Part shown: positions 36,602 to 46,099 of the stretch, piece after piece
How positions within the stretch are numbered: position 1 is the first letter of the stretch
Layout: every line of letters begins with the position of its first letter
Source: Serratia sp. AKBS12
Lineage (GTDB): Bacteria > Pseudomonadota > Gammaproteobacteria > Enterobacterales > Enterobacteriaceae
Reading direction: 5' to 3'
Length of the DNA: 64,000 bases
Assembly: GCF_024793895.1 (NCBI RefSeq)
Contig: NZ_JANUSB010000002.1
Coordinates: forward strand, 310,001 to 374,000
Notes under the pieces: generated by a model
What the model was told of the DNA's origin: nothing
What the model saw: the letters and a program-made list of their open reading frames with translations, nothing else
Database searches by the model: none
Position numbers and translations under genes: made by a program

Positions 36602-37939
36602 TTACTGGCCCGCATCGACGCGTTCCGCACCGGCTATTGGCACATTGCCGCTCGGCTTGCGGCGTATAAAGCCGGACACCAACGCCCCTACCAGCAGCAA
36701 TACCACGCCAAACCACAGCCCCGAGACGGCAGAGCCGGTACGATCCTCAAAAGCGCCAAGAATAAACGGCCCGAGGAACCCGCCGCACAACCCCAGGCAA
36801 TTGAGCAAGCCGAAGCTGCCGGCCAGCATGCTGCCGCTCATCAGATTCGGCGGCCAGCTGAAGATAATGGATTGCACAAAGAAAAACATGGAGGCGGTCA
36901 GGCAAAAGCCCAGCAACCCGACCAGCGAGCCTCCCAATGCGCCGATGCATAGCCCGGCGGCCATCACCAGATAGCCCCCGGTCAGCATGCGGCGTGAACG
37001 CAGGTCGCTATTGGCGAAGCGCGGCAACAGCACTCCGCCAATGGCGGCGGCAATCCACGGCACTGCCGTCAGCAAACCAATCTGTAGCGAACTCAGACCG
37101 CCGTGTTCACCGATGATGGTCGGCAGAAAATAGCTCAGACCGTAAACCGAAAACTGATGAGTAAAATACACCAGCACCAGCAACATGAACGGTCGATTGG
37201 CAAACGCCGCCTTCAGCGAAAAACGTGCTGGCGTGTGCCCCTGCTCACGCGCTTCGGCCGCCAGCTTGTCTTCGATATAGGCCACGTCCTGCGCATCCAG
37301 CCATGTGGCATCCGCCGGCCTGTCCGGCAATTTACGCCACACCACCCAGGCCAGTACCAGCGCCGGCATCCCTTCGATCACGAACATCCATTGCCAGCCA
37401 GCCCAGCCCATGATGCCGTCCATGCTCAGCAGCGCACCGCCAAGCGGCGCGCCGATAATATTGGCCAGGCAGACGCCAAGCAGAAACAGTCCGGTGGCCT
37501 TGGCGCGCTCTTCGCGGCTGAACCAATAGGTCATATAGAAAATGATACCGGGATACAGGCCGGCTTCCGCCGCCCCCAGCAGCAGGCGCATGACGTAAAA
37601 CGAGGTTGGCCCGGAAACAAACGCCATCCCGGCCGAAATCAGCCCCCAGGTCACCATGATGCGGGTGATCCAGCGCCGCGCGCCGACCTTTTCCATGATC
37701 AGATTGCTGGGGATCTCCAGGATCGAATAGGTCAGAAAGAATAGGCCCGCCCCCAGACCAAATGCGGTGGCCGACAGGCCGATATCCGCTGACATCGCCG
37801 TTTTGGCGATGCCGATATTGGTGCGATCGAGAAAACTGATGATATAGGCGATGATCAACAGCGGCATCAGCCGACGATAGATTTTGCCGTTGGTGCGTGC
37901 AGCCTGATCCGGCGCCGCCCGTTGGTTATTGTTAGGCAT
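36602..37939 (-). CDS. MFS transporter, anion:cation symporter (ACS) family
   Basis: 445 residues with 12 membrane helices. The conserved DRTNIGIAKTAM after helix 1 and LLGAAEAGLYPGIIFYMTYWF in helix 4 define the ACS family, which imports organic anions such as glucarate, galactonate or tartrate. As the partner of glycerate kinase and a CdaR-type regulator it is a candidate D-glycerate or sugar-acid importer. It is the first gene of the three-gene set. Confidence 0.87.
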   Translation of the reverse strand: MPNNNQRAAPDQAARTNGKIYRRLMPLLIIAYIISFLDRTNIGIAKTAMSADIGLSATAFGLGAGLFFLTYSILEIPSNLIMEKVGARRWITRIMVTWGLISAGMAFVSGPTSFYVMRLLLGAAEAGLYPGIIFYMTYWFSREERAKATGLFLLGVCLANIIGAPLGGALLSMDGIMGWAGWQWMFVIEGMPALVLAWVVWRKLPDRPADATWLDAQDVAYIEDKLAAEAREQGHTPARFSLKAAFANRPFMLLVLVYFTHQFSVYGLSYFLPTIIGEHGGLSSLQIGLLTAVPWIAAAIGGVLLPRFANSDLRSRRMLTGGYLVMAAGLCIGALGGSLVGLLGFCLTASMFFFVQSIIFSWPPNLMSGSMLAGSFGLLNCLGLCGGFLGPFILGAFEDRTGSAVSGLWFGVVLLLVGALVSGFIRRKPSGNVPIAGAERVDAGQ

Positions 37940-38051
37940 GTCAAACGATCCCCATGGTTATGGCCGGTAGCGATGCGGCTGCCCCTCGGCCCAATAAACT
38001 TGCCTGCGATCCGGCTCGACGCCAGGCGCCGGGCCGTTTATCCCGCATCAA

Positions 38052-39242
38052 TCACGCCGTTTCGCGCTCAAACAGCATGGCGATCCCCTGCCCACCGCCG
38101 ATACACAGCGTGGCCAAGCCGTTGCGAGCACCACTGCGCTCCATTTCGTGCATCAGCTTCACCGGCAGTATGGCGCCGCTGGCGCCGACCGGATGACCGA
38201 GCGCGATGGCACCGCCGTTGACGTTGACTCGCGTTTCATCCAGTTCCAGATCGCCTATCACCGCCAGCGCCTGAGCGGCAAACGCCTCGTTAAGTTCGAT
38301 CAGCTCGACGTCACCAACATTCATTCCCAGGCGCGCCATCAGACGGCGCGTCGCCGGAACCGGCCCGATCCCCATGATCGCCGCATCACAACCGGCGACC
38401 GCCCAACCACGAATGCACATGCGCGGTTGCACCCCCAGACGTTCCGCCTGCCGACGGGTGGTCAATACCAGCGCTGCGGCGCCGTCATTGATGCCGGAGG
38501 CGTTGCCGGCGGTGATCACCCCGCCGTCGCGAAAAGCCGGGCGCAGCGCGGCCAGCTTTTCCCGTGGTGTATCGCGCGGGTGCTCGTCGGTGTCGAACTG
38601 CCGACTGCCCTGCTTGCCCTCCGCCACCGTCAAGGGCAGGATCTGTGACTGGAAGCGGCCGCTACGGATTGCCTGCAGCGCTTTTTGCTGGCTATGCCAG
38701 GCGAAATCGTCCATCGCCTCACGTGAGATGCCAAACTGCTGCGCGACGTTTTCCGCCGTGATGCCGTTGTGGTACGGCCCTTCCGGCCAGGTCAGAATGG
38801 AAATCAGGCCATCTTCCAGTTCGCCGTTGCCCATGCGGTACCCTTCACGCGCCCGGCGCAGGTAGTAAGGTAACTGGGTCATGTTTTCGGTACCGCAAGC
38901 CACTGCCACCTCGGCCTGGCCACTTTGCAGCAGCATCACCGCGTCGGCCAGAGCCTGCAGGCCGGAGCCACATTGGCGGTTGACCGAATAGGCGGTAGTT
39001 TGCTCCGGCAACCCGGCACGCAGTTGGCAGATGCGGCCGATAAAACCGCTTTCGGCCACCTGACCGACGTTGCCCACCACCACTTCATCCACGTAGTGCG
39101 GTGCGATGCCGGCGCGCGCCACCGCTTCCCGAATCACCGCTGCCGCCAGATCGTGCTGATGGCTATGCCGCAGACTGCCGCCGAAGCTGCCGATGGCGGT
39201 GCGTACGCCGTCAATAACGACGATGTCATTCCCCTGTTTCAT
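38052..39242 (-). CDS. Acetyl-CoA acetyltransferase / 3-ketoacyl-CoA thiolase
   Basis: 396 residues from ATG 39242 with AGGAG upstream. The thiolase residues are Cys91 in NRQCGSGLQAL, the His in [14 protein letters not shown] and the late Cys in LCIGGGQG. It closes a four-gene operon with a ligase, a CoA-transferase and an SDR. It is clearly a paralogue of, not a copy of, the thiolase at 26835-28019, so chain length or branching preference may differ. Confidence 0.9.
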   Translation of the reverse strand: MKQGNDIVVIDGVRTAIGSFGGSLRHSHQHDLAAAVIREAVARAGIAPHYVDEVVVGNVGQVAESGFIGRICQLRAGLPEQTTAYSVNRQCGSGLQALADAVMLLQSGQAEVAVACGTENMTQLPYYLRRAREGYRMGNGELEDGLISILTWPEGPYHNGITAENVAQQFGISREAMDDFAWHSQQKALQAIRSGRFQSQILPLTVAEGKQGSRQFDTDEHPRDTPREKLAALRPAFRDGGVITAGNASGINDGAAALVLTTRRQAERLGVQPRMCIRGWAVAGCDAAIMGIGPVPATRRLMARLGMNVGDVELIELNEAFAAQALAVIGDLELDETRVNVNGGAIALGHPVGASGAILPVKLMHEMERSGARNGLATLCIGGGQGIAMLFERETA

Positions 39243-39252
39243 GTTTTGCTCC

Positions 39253-39990
39253 TTACAGCACCATGCCGCCGCCAACGTTAATCACTTCGCCATTGATATA
39301 GCGCGCCGCACCCGACGCGAGGAATGCTACGCACTCGCCGACGTCCGAGGCCTGCCCGGCATAGCCGGCCGGTATTTTGTCAACCATCATTTGCCACACC
39401 TTTTCCGGTACCCCGCGCGTCATGTCACTGTCGATAAACCCGGGGCAAATGGCGTTGACGGTGACGCCCTTGCGCGCCAGTTCGCGGCAGGCGGTTTTGG
39501 TCAGTCCCACGACCCCGGCCTTGGAGGCGGCATAGTTGGCCTGCCCCACATTGCCCAACCAGCTGGCAGAGGCAATATTGACAATGCGGCCTGCGCCACG
39601 CTCGCGCATATGGCGCGCCGCCTGTTGCATGCAGAGGAAAGTGCCTTTCAGATTGACGGCAATCACCGCGTCCCAGTTTGCTTCGCTGATGTTGTGCAGC
39701 ATGGCGTCACGGTTGATGCCGGCGTTATTGACCAGAATATCCAGCCGACCATGGCGGCTCAGCACCGTATCGAACAATGCCTCGACCTGCTGCGCATCGG
39801 CGATATTGCACGCGACGAACTGCGCCTGATGTCCCGCCGCGCGTAGCGCATCAACGCAGGCCTCTCCGGCCTGAGCGTCGACATCGGATACCACCACCAG
39901 TGCGCCTTCGCGTGTCAATACCTCGGCGATCCCCTTGCCGATGCCGCGGGCGGCGCCCGTAACAATGGCCACTTGCTGTTGCAGTCTCAT
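39253..39990 (-). CDS. FabG/PhaB-like SDR (3-oxoacyl-CoA reductase or hydroxyacyl-CoA dehydrogenase)
   Basis: 245-residue short-chain dehydrogenase. TGAARGIG near the N terminus, NNAGINRDAML, and the catalytic Ser/Tyr/Lys in IASASWLGN and YAASKAG are all present. FabG-like acetoacetyl-CoA reductases have this pattern. Its ATG overlaps the stop of the CoA-transferase gene by four bases (ATGA). In a catabolic operon it would run in the oxidative direction, making 3-ketoacyl-CoA for the thiolase downstream. Confidence 0.87.
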   Translation of the reverse strand: MRLQQQVAIVTGAARGIGKGIAEVLTREGALVVVSDVDAQAGEACVDALRAAGHQAQFVACNIADAQQVEALFDTVLSRHGRLDILVNNAGINRDAMLHNISEANWDAVIAVNLKGTFLCMQQAARHMRERGAGRIVNIASASWLGNVGQANYAASKAGVVGLTKTACRELARKGVTVNAICPGFIDSDMTRGVPEKVWQMMVDKIPAGYAGQASDVGECVAFLASGAARYINGEVINVGGGMVL

Positions 39991-41594
39991 GCTGTTTCTC
40001 CTGAAGGGTTAAAAGGTTGCGCCGTCTCCTGGCTGCGCCACAACCCCAGCGGCGGCGCCTGGAACAGTGCCGGATCCATGACGCCGAGCTGTGGATCGAT
40101 AAGCGGCGTAAAGTCCATCTGCGCCAGAATGTCGCGCTGCACATCGACGCCGGGGGCTATTTCCACCAGCACCGGGCCTTCCGGCCGTAGTTCAAACACC
40201 GCGCGCTCGGTCACAAAATGCATGCGTTGCCCTGCGCTTCTCGCCAACTCGCCGTTGTAGGAAACCTGCCCGACGGCGGAAACCAACTTGCGCACCGCGC
40301 CTTCCTGCAAGATATGCAATTGGCCGCCTTCACAGGCGATGTCCAGTCCGCTGGCGGTAAAGCTGGAACAGAACACCACATGGCGGGCATTCTGCGTGAT
40401 GTCGATAAATCCACCGGCGCCTGGGCAGGTATTACCGAGCCGCGTGGCGTTGACGTTGCCGGCGGCATCCATCTCGCCGGCGCCCATAAAGGTGATGTCC
40501 ACGCCGACGCCGTTGTAGTACAACATCTGGTCCTGGTGGCTGATCATCGCGCTCAGGTTGCGACCAACGCCGAAGTCGATGCCGCCCGCCTGCCAGCCTC
40601 CGTAAATACCCGACTCCACCGTGATGGTCAGCCGATCGTCGATTCCCTCTTCGTGCGCAATGGCGCCGATAACATCGTTGGGGATGCCGGTGCCGAGGTT
40701 GATCACGCAGCCAGGGGTCAGATAGCGGCAGGCAATACGGCCGATCAGCTTGCGCAGCGTCAGGGGCAGCGGGGGAACGGCGCTGTTCGGCAGGCGCAAA
40801 TCGCCACACAACGCCGGATCAAACGCCCAACTCGCCGTCTGGCGATGATCGTGCTGCGCCGATTCGCACAGCACCAACGCATCAATCAGATTGCCCGGTA
40901 CGGTAACCCGCTTGGGATGCAGCGAATGACGCGCCACCCGGTGCTTGACCTGGGCTATCACCGTTGCCCCACGGCTTTTGGCTGCCAGCACCGCCGGTAA
41001 AACCTCAAGCGCCATCGGCTCTTCGTCGGTCGTCAGATTGCCGTCCTCATCGGCGTGCGTGCCGCGAATAATCAGCACGTCGAACGGGATCGCCGGGTAA
41101 TAGAGATACTCTTCGCCGCGGAACATCATGTGTTCCACCAGCGGCGGCAGTTGCCGCGTGCGTCGGTTCATGCGCCCGCCCTCCAGACGAGGATCGACGA
41201 AGGTACCCAGCCCGACTTTCGACAGCCGGCCCGGCAGGCCGGCAGCCATCGCCGCATACAGATGCACCATCTGCCCCTGCGGCAGACAGAACGCCTCGAC
41301 CTCGTCGTTGTTGATCATCGCCATCCAGCGCGGTGCCAACCCCCAGTGCGAGCCGATCAGTCGCCGTACCATTCCCGGGTGGGCAAAATGCTGGTTGCCG
41401 CGCTGACGATCGCTTTGCCCCGCCGCGTGTACCAGCGTCAGATCCCGTGGCGCGCCGGTGTCAAGAAAGCGCGCTTCCAGCGCCGCAAGCACCGACTCGG
41501 CGGCGCCGGTCAGCGTCATCCCCACGGTGCAGACGGTGTCACCGCTGTTTACCCGCTCTGCCGCCTGTGCTGCGCTAATGAATTTTTCCGTCAT
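39987..41594 (-). CDS. Single-chain acyl-CoA:acetate/3-ketoacid CoA-transferase
   Basis: 535 residues in which the two halves of a CoA-transferase are fused, as in YdiF-type enzymes. The catalytic Glu lies in TVESGIYGGWQAGG, the glycine loop is NLGTGIPNDVIG, and YNGVGVDITFMGAGEMD follows. It would activate an organic acid with CoA from acetyl-CoA or succinyl-CoA. It stands between an acyl-CoA ligase gene and the SDR, so the operon has two different means of CoA activation. Confidence 0.88.
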   Translation of the reverse strand: MTEKFISAAQAAERVNSGDTVCTVGMTLTGAAESVLAALEARFLDTGAPRDLTLVHAAGQSDRQRGNQHFAHPGMVRRLIGSHWGLAPRWMAMINNDEVEAFCLPQGQMVHLYAAMAAGLPGRLSKVGLGTFVDPRLEGGRMNRRTRQLPPLVEHMMFRGEEYLYYPAIPFDVLIIRGTHADEDGNLTTDEEPMALEVLPAVLAAKSRGATVIAQVKHRVARHSLHPKRVTVPGNLIDALVLCESAQHDHRQTASWAFDPALCGDLRLPNSAVPPLPLTLRKLIGRIACRYLTPGCVINLGTGIPNDVIGAIAHEEGIDDRLTITVESGIYGGWQAGGIDFGVGRNLSAMISHQDQMLYYNGVGVDITFMGAGEMDAAGNVNATRLGNTCPGAGGFIDITQNARHVVFCSSFTASGLDIACEGGQLHILQEGAVRKLVSAVGQVSYNGELARSAGQRMHFVTERAVFELRPEGPVLVEIAPGVDVQRDILAQMDFTPLIDPQLGVMDPALFQAPPLGLWRSQETAQPFNPSGETA

Positions 41595-41612
41595 GGCTGC
41601 TGCCTCCTGCGT

Positions 41613-43154
41613 TCAGAAAAGTGAAAGGTGTTGGCTGAGCTGCCGTTTGAGCTGGCGTTTATTGATTTTCCCGTTGTGGGTGCGCGGCAGGGTTCGTGTG
41701 AACAGAATGCGCGCCGGCAACTTGAAGCGCGCCAGCTGCGGTCGCAGCCAGTCAAGCAGTTCCTCGCTGGTCAGGCAGCTCTGGGCATCGGTCACGACAA
41801 ACGCCAACGGCTCCTCGCCGTACAAGGGGCTGGGCATCGGCACCACCGCCACTTCGCTGATGCCCGGATAGGTGGAAATCAGGTTCTCCAGCTCGATCGA
41901 ATAGATCTTCTCGCCGCCGCGATTGATCATGTCCTTGCTGCGATCCTTGATGTACAGATAGCCGTCGTCATCCAGGTAACCGATGTCACCGCTGGCGAAC
42001 CAGCCATCGTCGGCGCAGGCCGCCTGCGTCTGCTGCCGCTGCCAATAGCCACGGCTGACAACCTCGCCTTTCAGCCAGATGTGGCCGATCGCTCCGGCAG
42101 GCAGGGCACATTGCCGTTCGTCACGGATGGCGATTGCCAGCCCCGGGATTGCCGTGCCGGCGCTGCCGGCCTTGTTGCTGCGGCGCACGTCGCCACGAAA
42201 AATGGTGGCAGGCGAGCTGGTTTCCGTCAGGCCATAAACCGGATGGATTGCGGTATGGGGGAAGGCTTCGGCCAGCGTGGCTATCAGGCCGGCATTGAGA
42301 TGGCCGGCGCCACAGGCAATGGCGCGCAGCGCAGCGAAGGTATCCGGTGCGGCGACAGGCAGCCGTTGCGCCTGCTCTTTCAGCGCCCGCGTCAACAACG
42401 TGAACACCGTCGGCGAACCGTGTAAAAAGGTGATGCCGTGCTCGCGAACGGCGTTGAGCACCGCCTCGGCGTTGAAGCGATGCTGGAGCCACAGGCTGCC
42501 CCCGACGTGGATAAACAACGCCAGCAGCGCCGACAGGCCGGTAATATGATAAATCGGCACGGCCAGTACGCTGCTGTCGCCGGCGCTCAGGTTCAGCGTC
42601 TGCGCATAGGCCTCTACCGCCGCCAGCAGATTGCCGTGGCTCAGCAGCACGCCTTTTGGGGTACCAGTGGTGCCGGAAGTAAACATCATCACCGCAGTAT
42701 CCTGCCGACCGACCGGCGCAGGGCGGACGTCAGGCGGCGGCAGCTCGAGTTGCCGCCAGTGGGTCAGCGATACCGCAATGCCCTGCTGCCAGTTCGCCAG
42801 CCAGGGCTGGCAGGCGGCATCGTAAAACAGCGCCTGGGGTTCGGCCTGTGATAACAGCTCGCGCACTTCGTCCTCACGCAGTTTGGTGCTCAGCGGCACG
42901 ACTTCGATCCCCAGGCCAACGGCGGCATAAAACAGCTGACAGAATTCCGGCGTATTGCCCCAGGCCAGCAGAATGCGTTGCCCCTGATGTAGCCCCCAGC
43001 ATGCGTGCAGTTGCGCCATCGCCCGCTGTACGCCACGGTAAAAATCGTCATAGCTATAGCGCTGCCCCTCAAAGGCCAGCGCCAGCGCCCGTGGGGCACG
43101 CTGCGCGCTCAGACTCAGGCTGTGGAAAAGATTCGGGCATGCGTCAACGGACAT
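41613..43154 (-). CDS. AMP-forming acyl-CoA synthetase
   Basis: 513 residues from ATG 43154, which has GGAG nine bases upstream. The adenylate-forming motif TSGTTGTPKG is at 159-168, the A5-type motif is VYGLTETSS, and the hinge and late Lys regions are SGDIGYLDDDGYLYI and NGKINKRQLK. It activates a carboxylic acid via an acyl-adenylate. It is the first gene of the operon ligase-CoA transferase-SDR-thiolase. The acid is unknown; a short or medium hydroxy- or branched acid is plausible. Confidence 0.87.
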   Translation of the reverse strand: MSVDACPNLFHSLSLSAQRAPRALALAFEGQRYSYDDFYRGVQRAMAQLHACWGLHQGQRILLAWGNTPEFCQLFYAAVGLGIEVVPLSTKLREDEVRELLSQAEPQALFYDAACQPWLANWQQGIAVSLTHWRQLELPPPDVRPAPVGRQDTAVMMFTSGTTGTPKGVLLSHGNLLAAVEAYAQTLNLSAGDSSVLAVPIYHITGLSALLALFIHVGGSLWLQHRFNAEAVLNAVREHGITFLHGSPTVFTLLTRALKEQAQRLPVAAPDTFAALRAIACGAGHLNAGLIATLAEAFPHTAIHPVYGLTETSSPATIFRGDVRRSNKAGSAGTAIPGLAIAIRDERQCALPAGAIGHIWLKGEVVSRGYWQRQQTQAACADDGWFASGDIGYLDDDGYLYIKDRSKDMINRGGEKIYSIELENLISTYPGISEVAVVPMPSPLYGEEPLAFVVTDAQSCLTSEELLDWLRPQLARFKLPARILFTRTLPRTHNGKINKRQLKRQLSQHLSLF

Positions 43155-43424
43155 CGGCGTTCTCCGGCAGGTCAATTACGATGCATGCAGTCTAGGAGGA
43201 TTGCCGGGGAGGACTTTGTGGATCCATTCACAACATTCAGCGGTCAAAACATTTACATCGTTGTAACCTTGCACAAACGCATGTGTCGTCGCTCACAGAA
43301 TCGTCACGCGCGCTGCCAGCCACGGATCGACGCATTGTTGGCTACCCTTGTAATAGGGTTTTACAGCGCCGCCTGCTGCCAACGTCGATCGGACAGCGGC
43401 CGACGGTTAACGGGAGGATCAAGC

Positions 43425-44186
43425 ATGATCGTCACCCTTGACGACAATCGCCACGGTCGTGATTTTGCCGTTGGCGATCTGCATGGCTGCCTGCGGCCGC
43501 TGCAGTCGTTGCTCAATCACGTGGCATTTGACCGCCAGCATGACCGCCTGATCGCGGTTGGCGATCTGATCGATCGCGGCGAGCACAGCCTGCCGTGCCT
43601 GGAACTGCTGACGCAGGACTGGTTTTATGCGGTACGCGGCAATCACGAAGCACGAGCGCTGGAGTGGTGTGCCGCCCGCGAGCGGCAGCAGCCGGCGCTT
43701 GATTTGCAACTGATGTGGCAGATTGACGGCGGCGAGTGGTTTTTCCACCTCAGCCCACAGCAGCAACGCTATTGTCAGCAGTTGATGCAACCGATGCCAT
43801 GGGCAATTGCCTTGCAGGCCGGGCAACGACGCTACGCGATTTTGCATGCCGAAGTGCCACCGGAGATCGATGACATCGACACCTTCTACCGCCGTTTGCG
43901 GGCCGGCGACCACGCGGTGAAGCAGGCCTGCATCTGGGGACGCGAACGTTACATCAACAACCTGCAACGGCCAATCGTCGGCGTCGATTATCTGATCTGC
44001 GGCCATACTCCCGGCGACCCGCAGGACGCCCTGCATGGCAACAGCCTGGACATCGATTTTTGCGCGTTTGCCATGGCAAGCGGCGGTGCGCTGGGGATGC
44101 TGGAACTGAGGCAGGAGCAGTTGTACATCAACAGCCGCAGCGGCATTCGGCAAACTACGCTGGCGAGCCTTGCCCAGCGCCATTAA
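43425..44186 (+). CDS. Serine/threonine protein phosphatase (PrpA/PphA-like)
   Basis: 253-residue metallophosphatase of the PPP type. The metal-binding motifs are GDLHG (17-21), GDLIDRG (46-52) and GNHE (72-75), with further histidines in LHAEVP and ICGHTPGD. Enterobacterial PrpA/PphA proteins of this size dephosphorylate proteins and respond to misfolding stress. The ATG at 43425 follows GGGAGG; a much longer in-frame start at 43005 lies inside the ligase gene on the other strand and is rejected. Confidence 0.87.
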   Translation: MIVTLDDNRHGRDFAVGDLHGCLRPLQSLLNHVAFDRQHDRLIAVGDLIDRGEHSLPCLELLTQDWFYAVRGNHEARALEWCAARERQQPALDLQLMWQIDGGEWFFHLSPQQQRYCQQLMQPMPWAIALQAGQRRYAILHAEVPPEIDDIDTFYRRLRAGDHAVKQACIWGRERYINNLQRPIVGVDYLICGHTPGDPQDALHGNSLDIDFCAFAMASGGALGMLELRQEQLYINSRSGIRQTTLASLAQRH

Positions 44187-44298
44187 GCTGGCTGACGGCG
44201 TCGCTGCTTTATTCCCGTCCGAGCGTTTTCGCACTCTCGCCGACGTGAACAATTTCCACCGCCATCTTTTCCAACGCGCTACATGTCAGCCGGTCGTG

Positions 44299-44808
44299 CT
44301 AGCGCGCCTGTCGAGCCGCCTGTGCCAGCCCGTCAATCCATTCCTGATGCGCGTTCAGCATCGGGTTTGGCCGGGTCTGCGCCAAAGCCTGCGCCGGTTT
44401 GCCATTCTGGGTTTCCTGCGTCAGGATGCGCACCCGCTGGCCAGGCAAATCTTCAAACAGCCATGCGTGGTGAACGTCCAACCGCTCTTCCGCGTCGCCT
44501 TCCACCCAGCCGTGCCAGGCGATGCGCGCCGCTTGCCCCGCCGCCGGCGCCTGGTATTCCGTCACCTGCGCTTCTACCAGAAAACCAAAGGTGGTGAAGC
44601 GGAAACGGCTGCCGTCCACCAGTTGCGGGCCGCTGCCATCATGGAAAATGATATCCGAGGCGTTGCTGTAGTAAGTCGGCCAGGCTGCGGTGTTGGTGAT
44701 GCAAGGCCACACCTCGGCGGCGCTAAGCCCCGCGACGATAATTTCATTGGAAACCGCGTTGTCGGTGGTGCCAGGCAGATAGCCTGCAGGCCAGATAATG
44801 GCGTTCAT
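44299..44808 (-). CDS. SRPBCC (START-like) domain protein
   Basis: 169 residues from ATG 44808 with AGGA upstream. The helix-grip fold is indicated by VAGLSAAEVWPCITNTAAWP and AARIAWHGWVEGD. Proteins of this type bind lipophilic ligands. It lies divergent from a LysR gene (127-base gap), so it is probably the target of that regulator. It is not closely similar to the other SRPBCC protein in the window. Confidence 0.8.
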   Translation of the reverse strand: MNAIIWPAGYLPGTTDNAVSNEIIVAGLSAAEVWPCITNTAAWPTYYSNASDIIFHDGSGPQLVDGSRFRFTTFGFLVEAQVTEYQAPAAGQAARIAWHGWVEGDAEERLDVHHAWLFEDLPGQRVRILTQETQNGKPAQALAQTRPNPMLNAHQEWIDGLAQAARQAR

Positions 44809-44935
44809 AATCGTTCCTCGTGATTGAATAGGTTGCCCGTGACCGGCCAGACGCCGAGCCGCACTTCGGTGGACGAGGAACAGTGTGGGTGCTAGGGTGA
44901 AATAAATAAAATCACCATTTAGCATATTTGCCATC

Positions 44936-45838
44936 ATGAATACTGATATCAGAACGCTCGACTTCAACCTGTTGAAAACCCTGGATGCGTTGCTGGACGA
45001 ACGTAACGTCACCCGCGCCGCCGAGCGCCTGGCGCTAACGCAACCGGCGGTCAGCGGTATGTTGACGCGGCTGAGGGAAAGCTTTGACGACCCGCTGTTT
45101 GTACGTGCACAGCGTGGGATCGTGCCGACGCCGCGGGCGCTTGAGCTGGCCGAACCGGTCAAGCGCATCCTTGGCGAGGTAGAAAATCTGCTACAGCCGC
45201 CGGCGTTCGACCCCTCTACCGCCAGCCTGACGCTGACCCTGGCGTCTACCGACTATGCGCTGCGTGCCGTGGTGGTGCCGTTCTTGTCCGCGCTGCGCCA
45301 AAAAGCGCCCGGCATCCGGCTGGCGGTGCTGCCGGTTGATAGCGCCCGCCTGCCCGCACGACTGGAACGCGGTGAGATCGATTTGGCGCTGCTCACACCG
45401 GAAAGCACGCCGCAGGATCTGCACGCCAGAACGCTGTTCGACGAGCAGTATGTCTGCCTGCTGCGCCAGGACCATCCGTACGCTCAGACCGGCGAACTGA
45501 CGCTGGAACGCTTTTGCCAGCTCGACCATGCGCTGGTGTCGTATGAAGGGGGCAACTTCCTAGGGGTAACCGACGACGCGTTGCGTAAACTGGGGCTACG
45601 GCGCCGCGTTACGCTGTCGGTCAGCAGCTTTCTGGTGCTACCGGACATCCTGCGCGTGAGCGATCTGATTGCGGTGGTACCTGCCAGGCTGGCCGCCGCT
45701 ACCCGCGATCTGGCGGTACTGCCGCCGCCGCTGGCGATTGAAGGCTTCAGCAAGGTGGTCGCCTGGCATCAACGCACCCATCACGACGCCAGCCATCGCT
45801 GGTTGCGCCAACTGCTGTTTGAGGCCTGCGGCAGTTAA
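44936..45838 (+). CDS. LysR-family transcriptional regulator
   Basis: 300 residues of the NodD/LeuO-like branch: the N terminus FNLLKTLDALLDERNVTRAA followed by LTQPAVSGMLTRLRESFDD is the winged helix-turn-helix, and the remainder is the co-inducer domain. It is divergent from the SRPBCC gene at 44299-44808. A short GC-rich hairpin without a T run (45847-45864) follows its stop. No other gene lies between it and btsT. Confidence 0.86.
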   Translation: MNTDIRTLDFNLLKTLDALLDERNVTRAAERLALTQPAVSGMLTRLRESFDDPLFVRAQRGIVPTPRALELAEPVKRILGEVENLLQPPAFDPSTASLTLTLASTDYALRAVVVPFLSALRQKAPGIRLAVLPVDSARLPARLERGEIDLALLTPESTPQDLHARTLFDEQYVCLLRQDHPYAQTGELTLERFCQLDHALVSYEGGNFLGVTDDALRKLGLRRRVTLSVSSFLVLPDILRVSDLIAVVPARLAAATRDLAVLPPPLAIEGFSKVVAWHQRTHHDASHRWLRQLLFEACGS

Positions 45839-46099
45839 CCTGTTCGCCGGGGCCGCAGCCCCGGTCAGCGCGCCAACCGCTCACCCGACGTTTTCAACCG
45901 CTCAATCTGCCGATCAAACCGCTTACTGAAATTCGCCTGCCATCGCTTGTCATCACAAGCCATGATGAGCTGTTCCTAAACCTGCCCCTAACCACTGGGG
46001 TCACCCACTCCGAGATCCGCACACGGGCCGCTGACGGTCCAGAAAATCAATAAGCGGATTAACCAATACATTTTTTGCAGATTGGAATAAGGACACCTC

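Noticed and set aside
43005..43424. N-terminal extension of the phosphatase gene to 43005
   Set aside because: It would overlap the acyl-CoA ligase gene on the other strand, and the ATG at 43425 has an excellent ribosome-binding site directly before the phosphatase domain.
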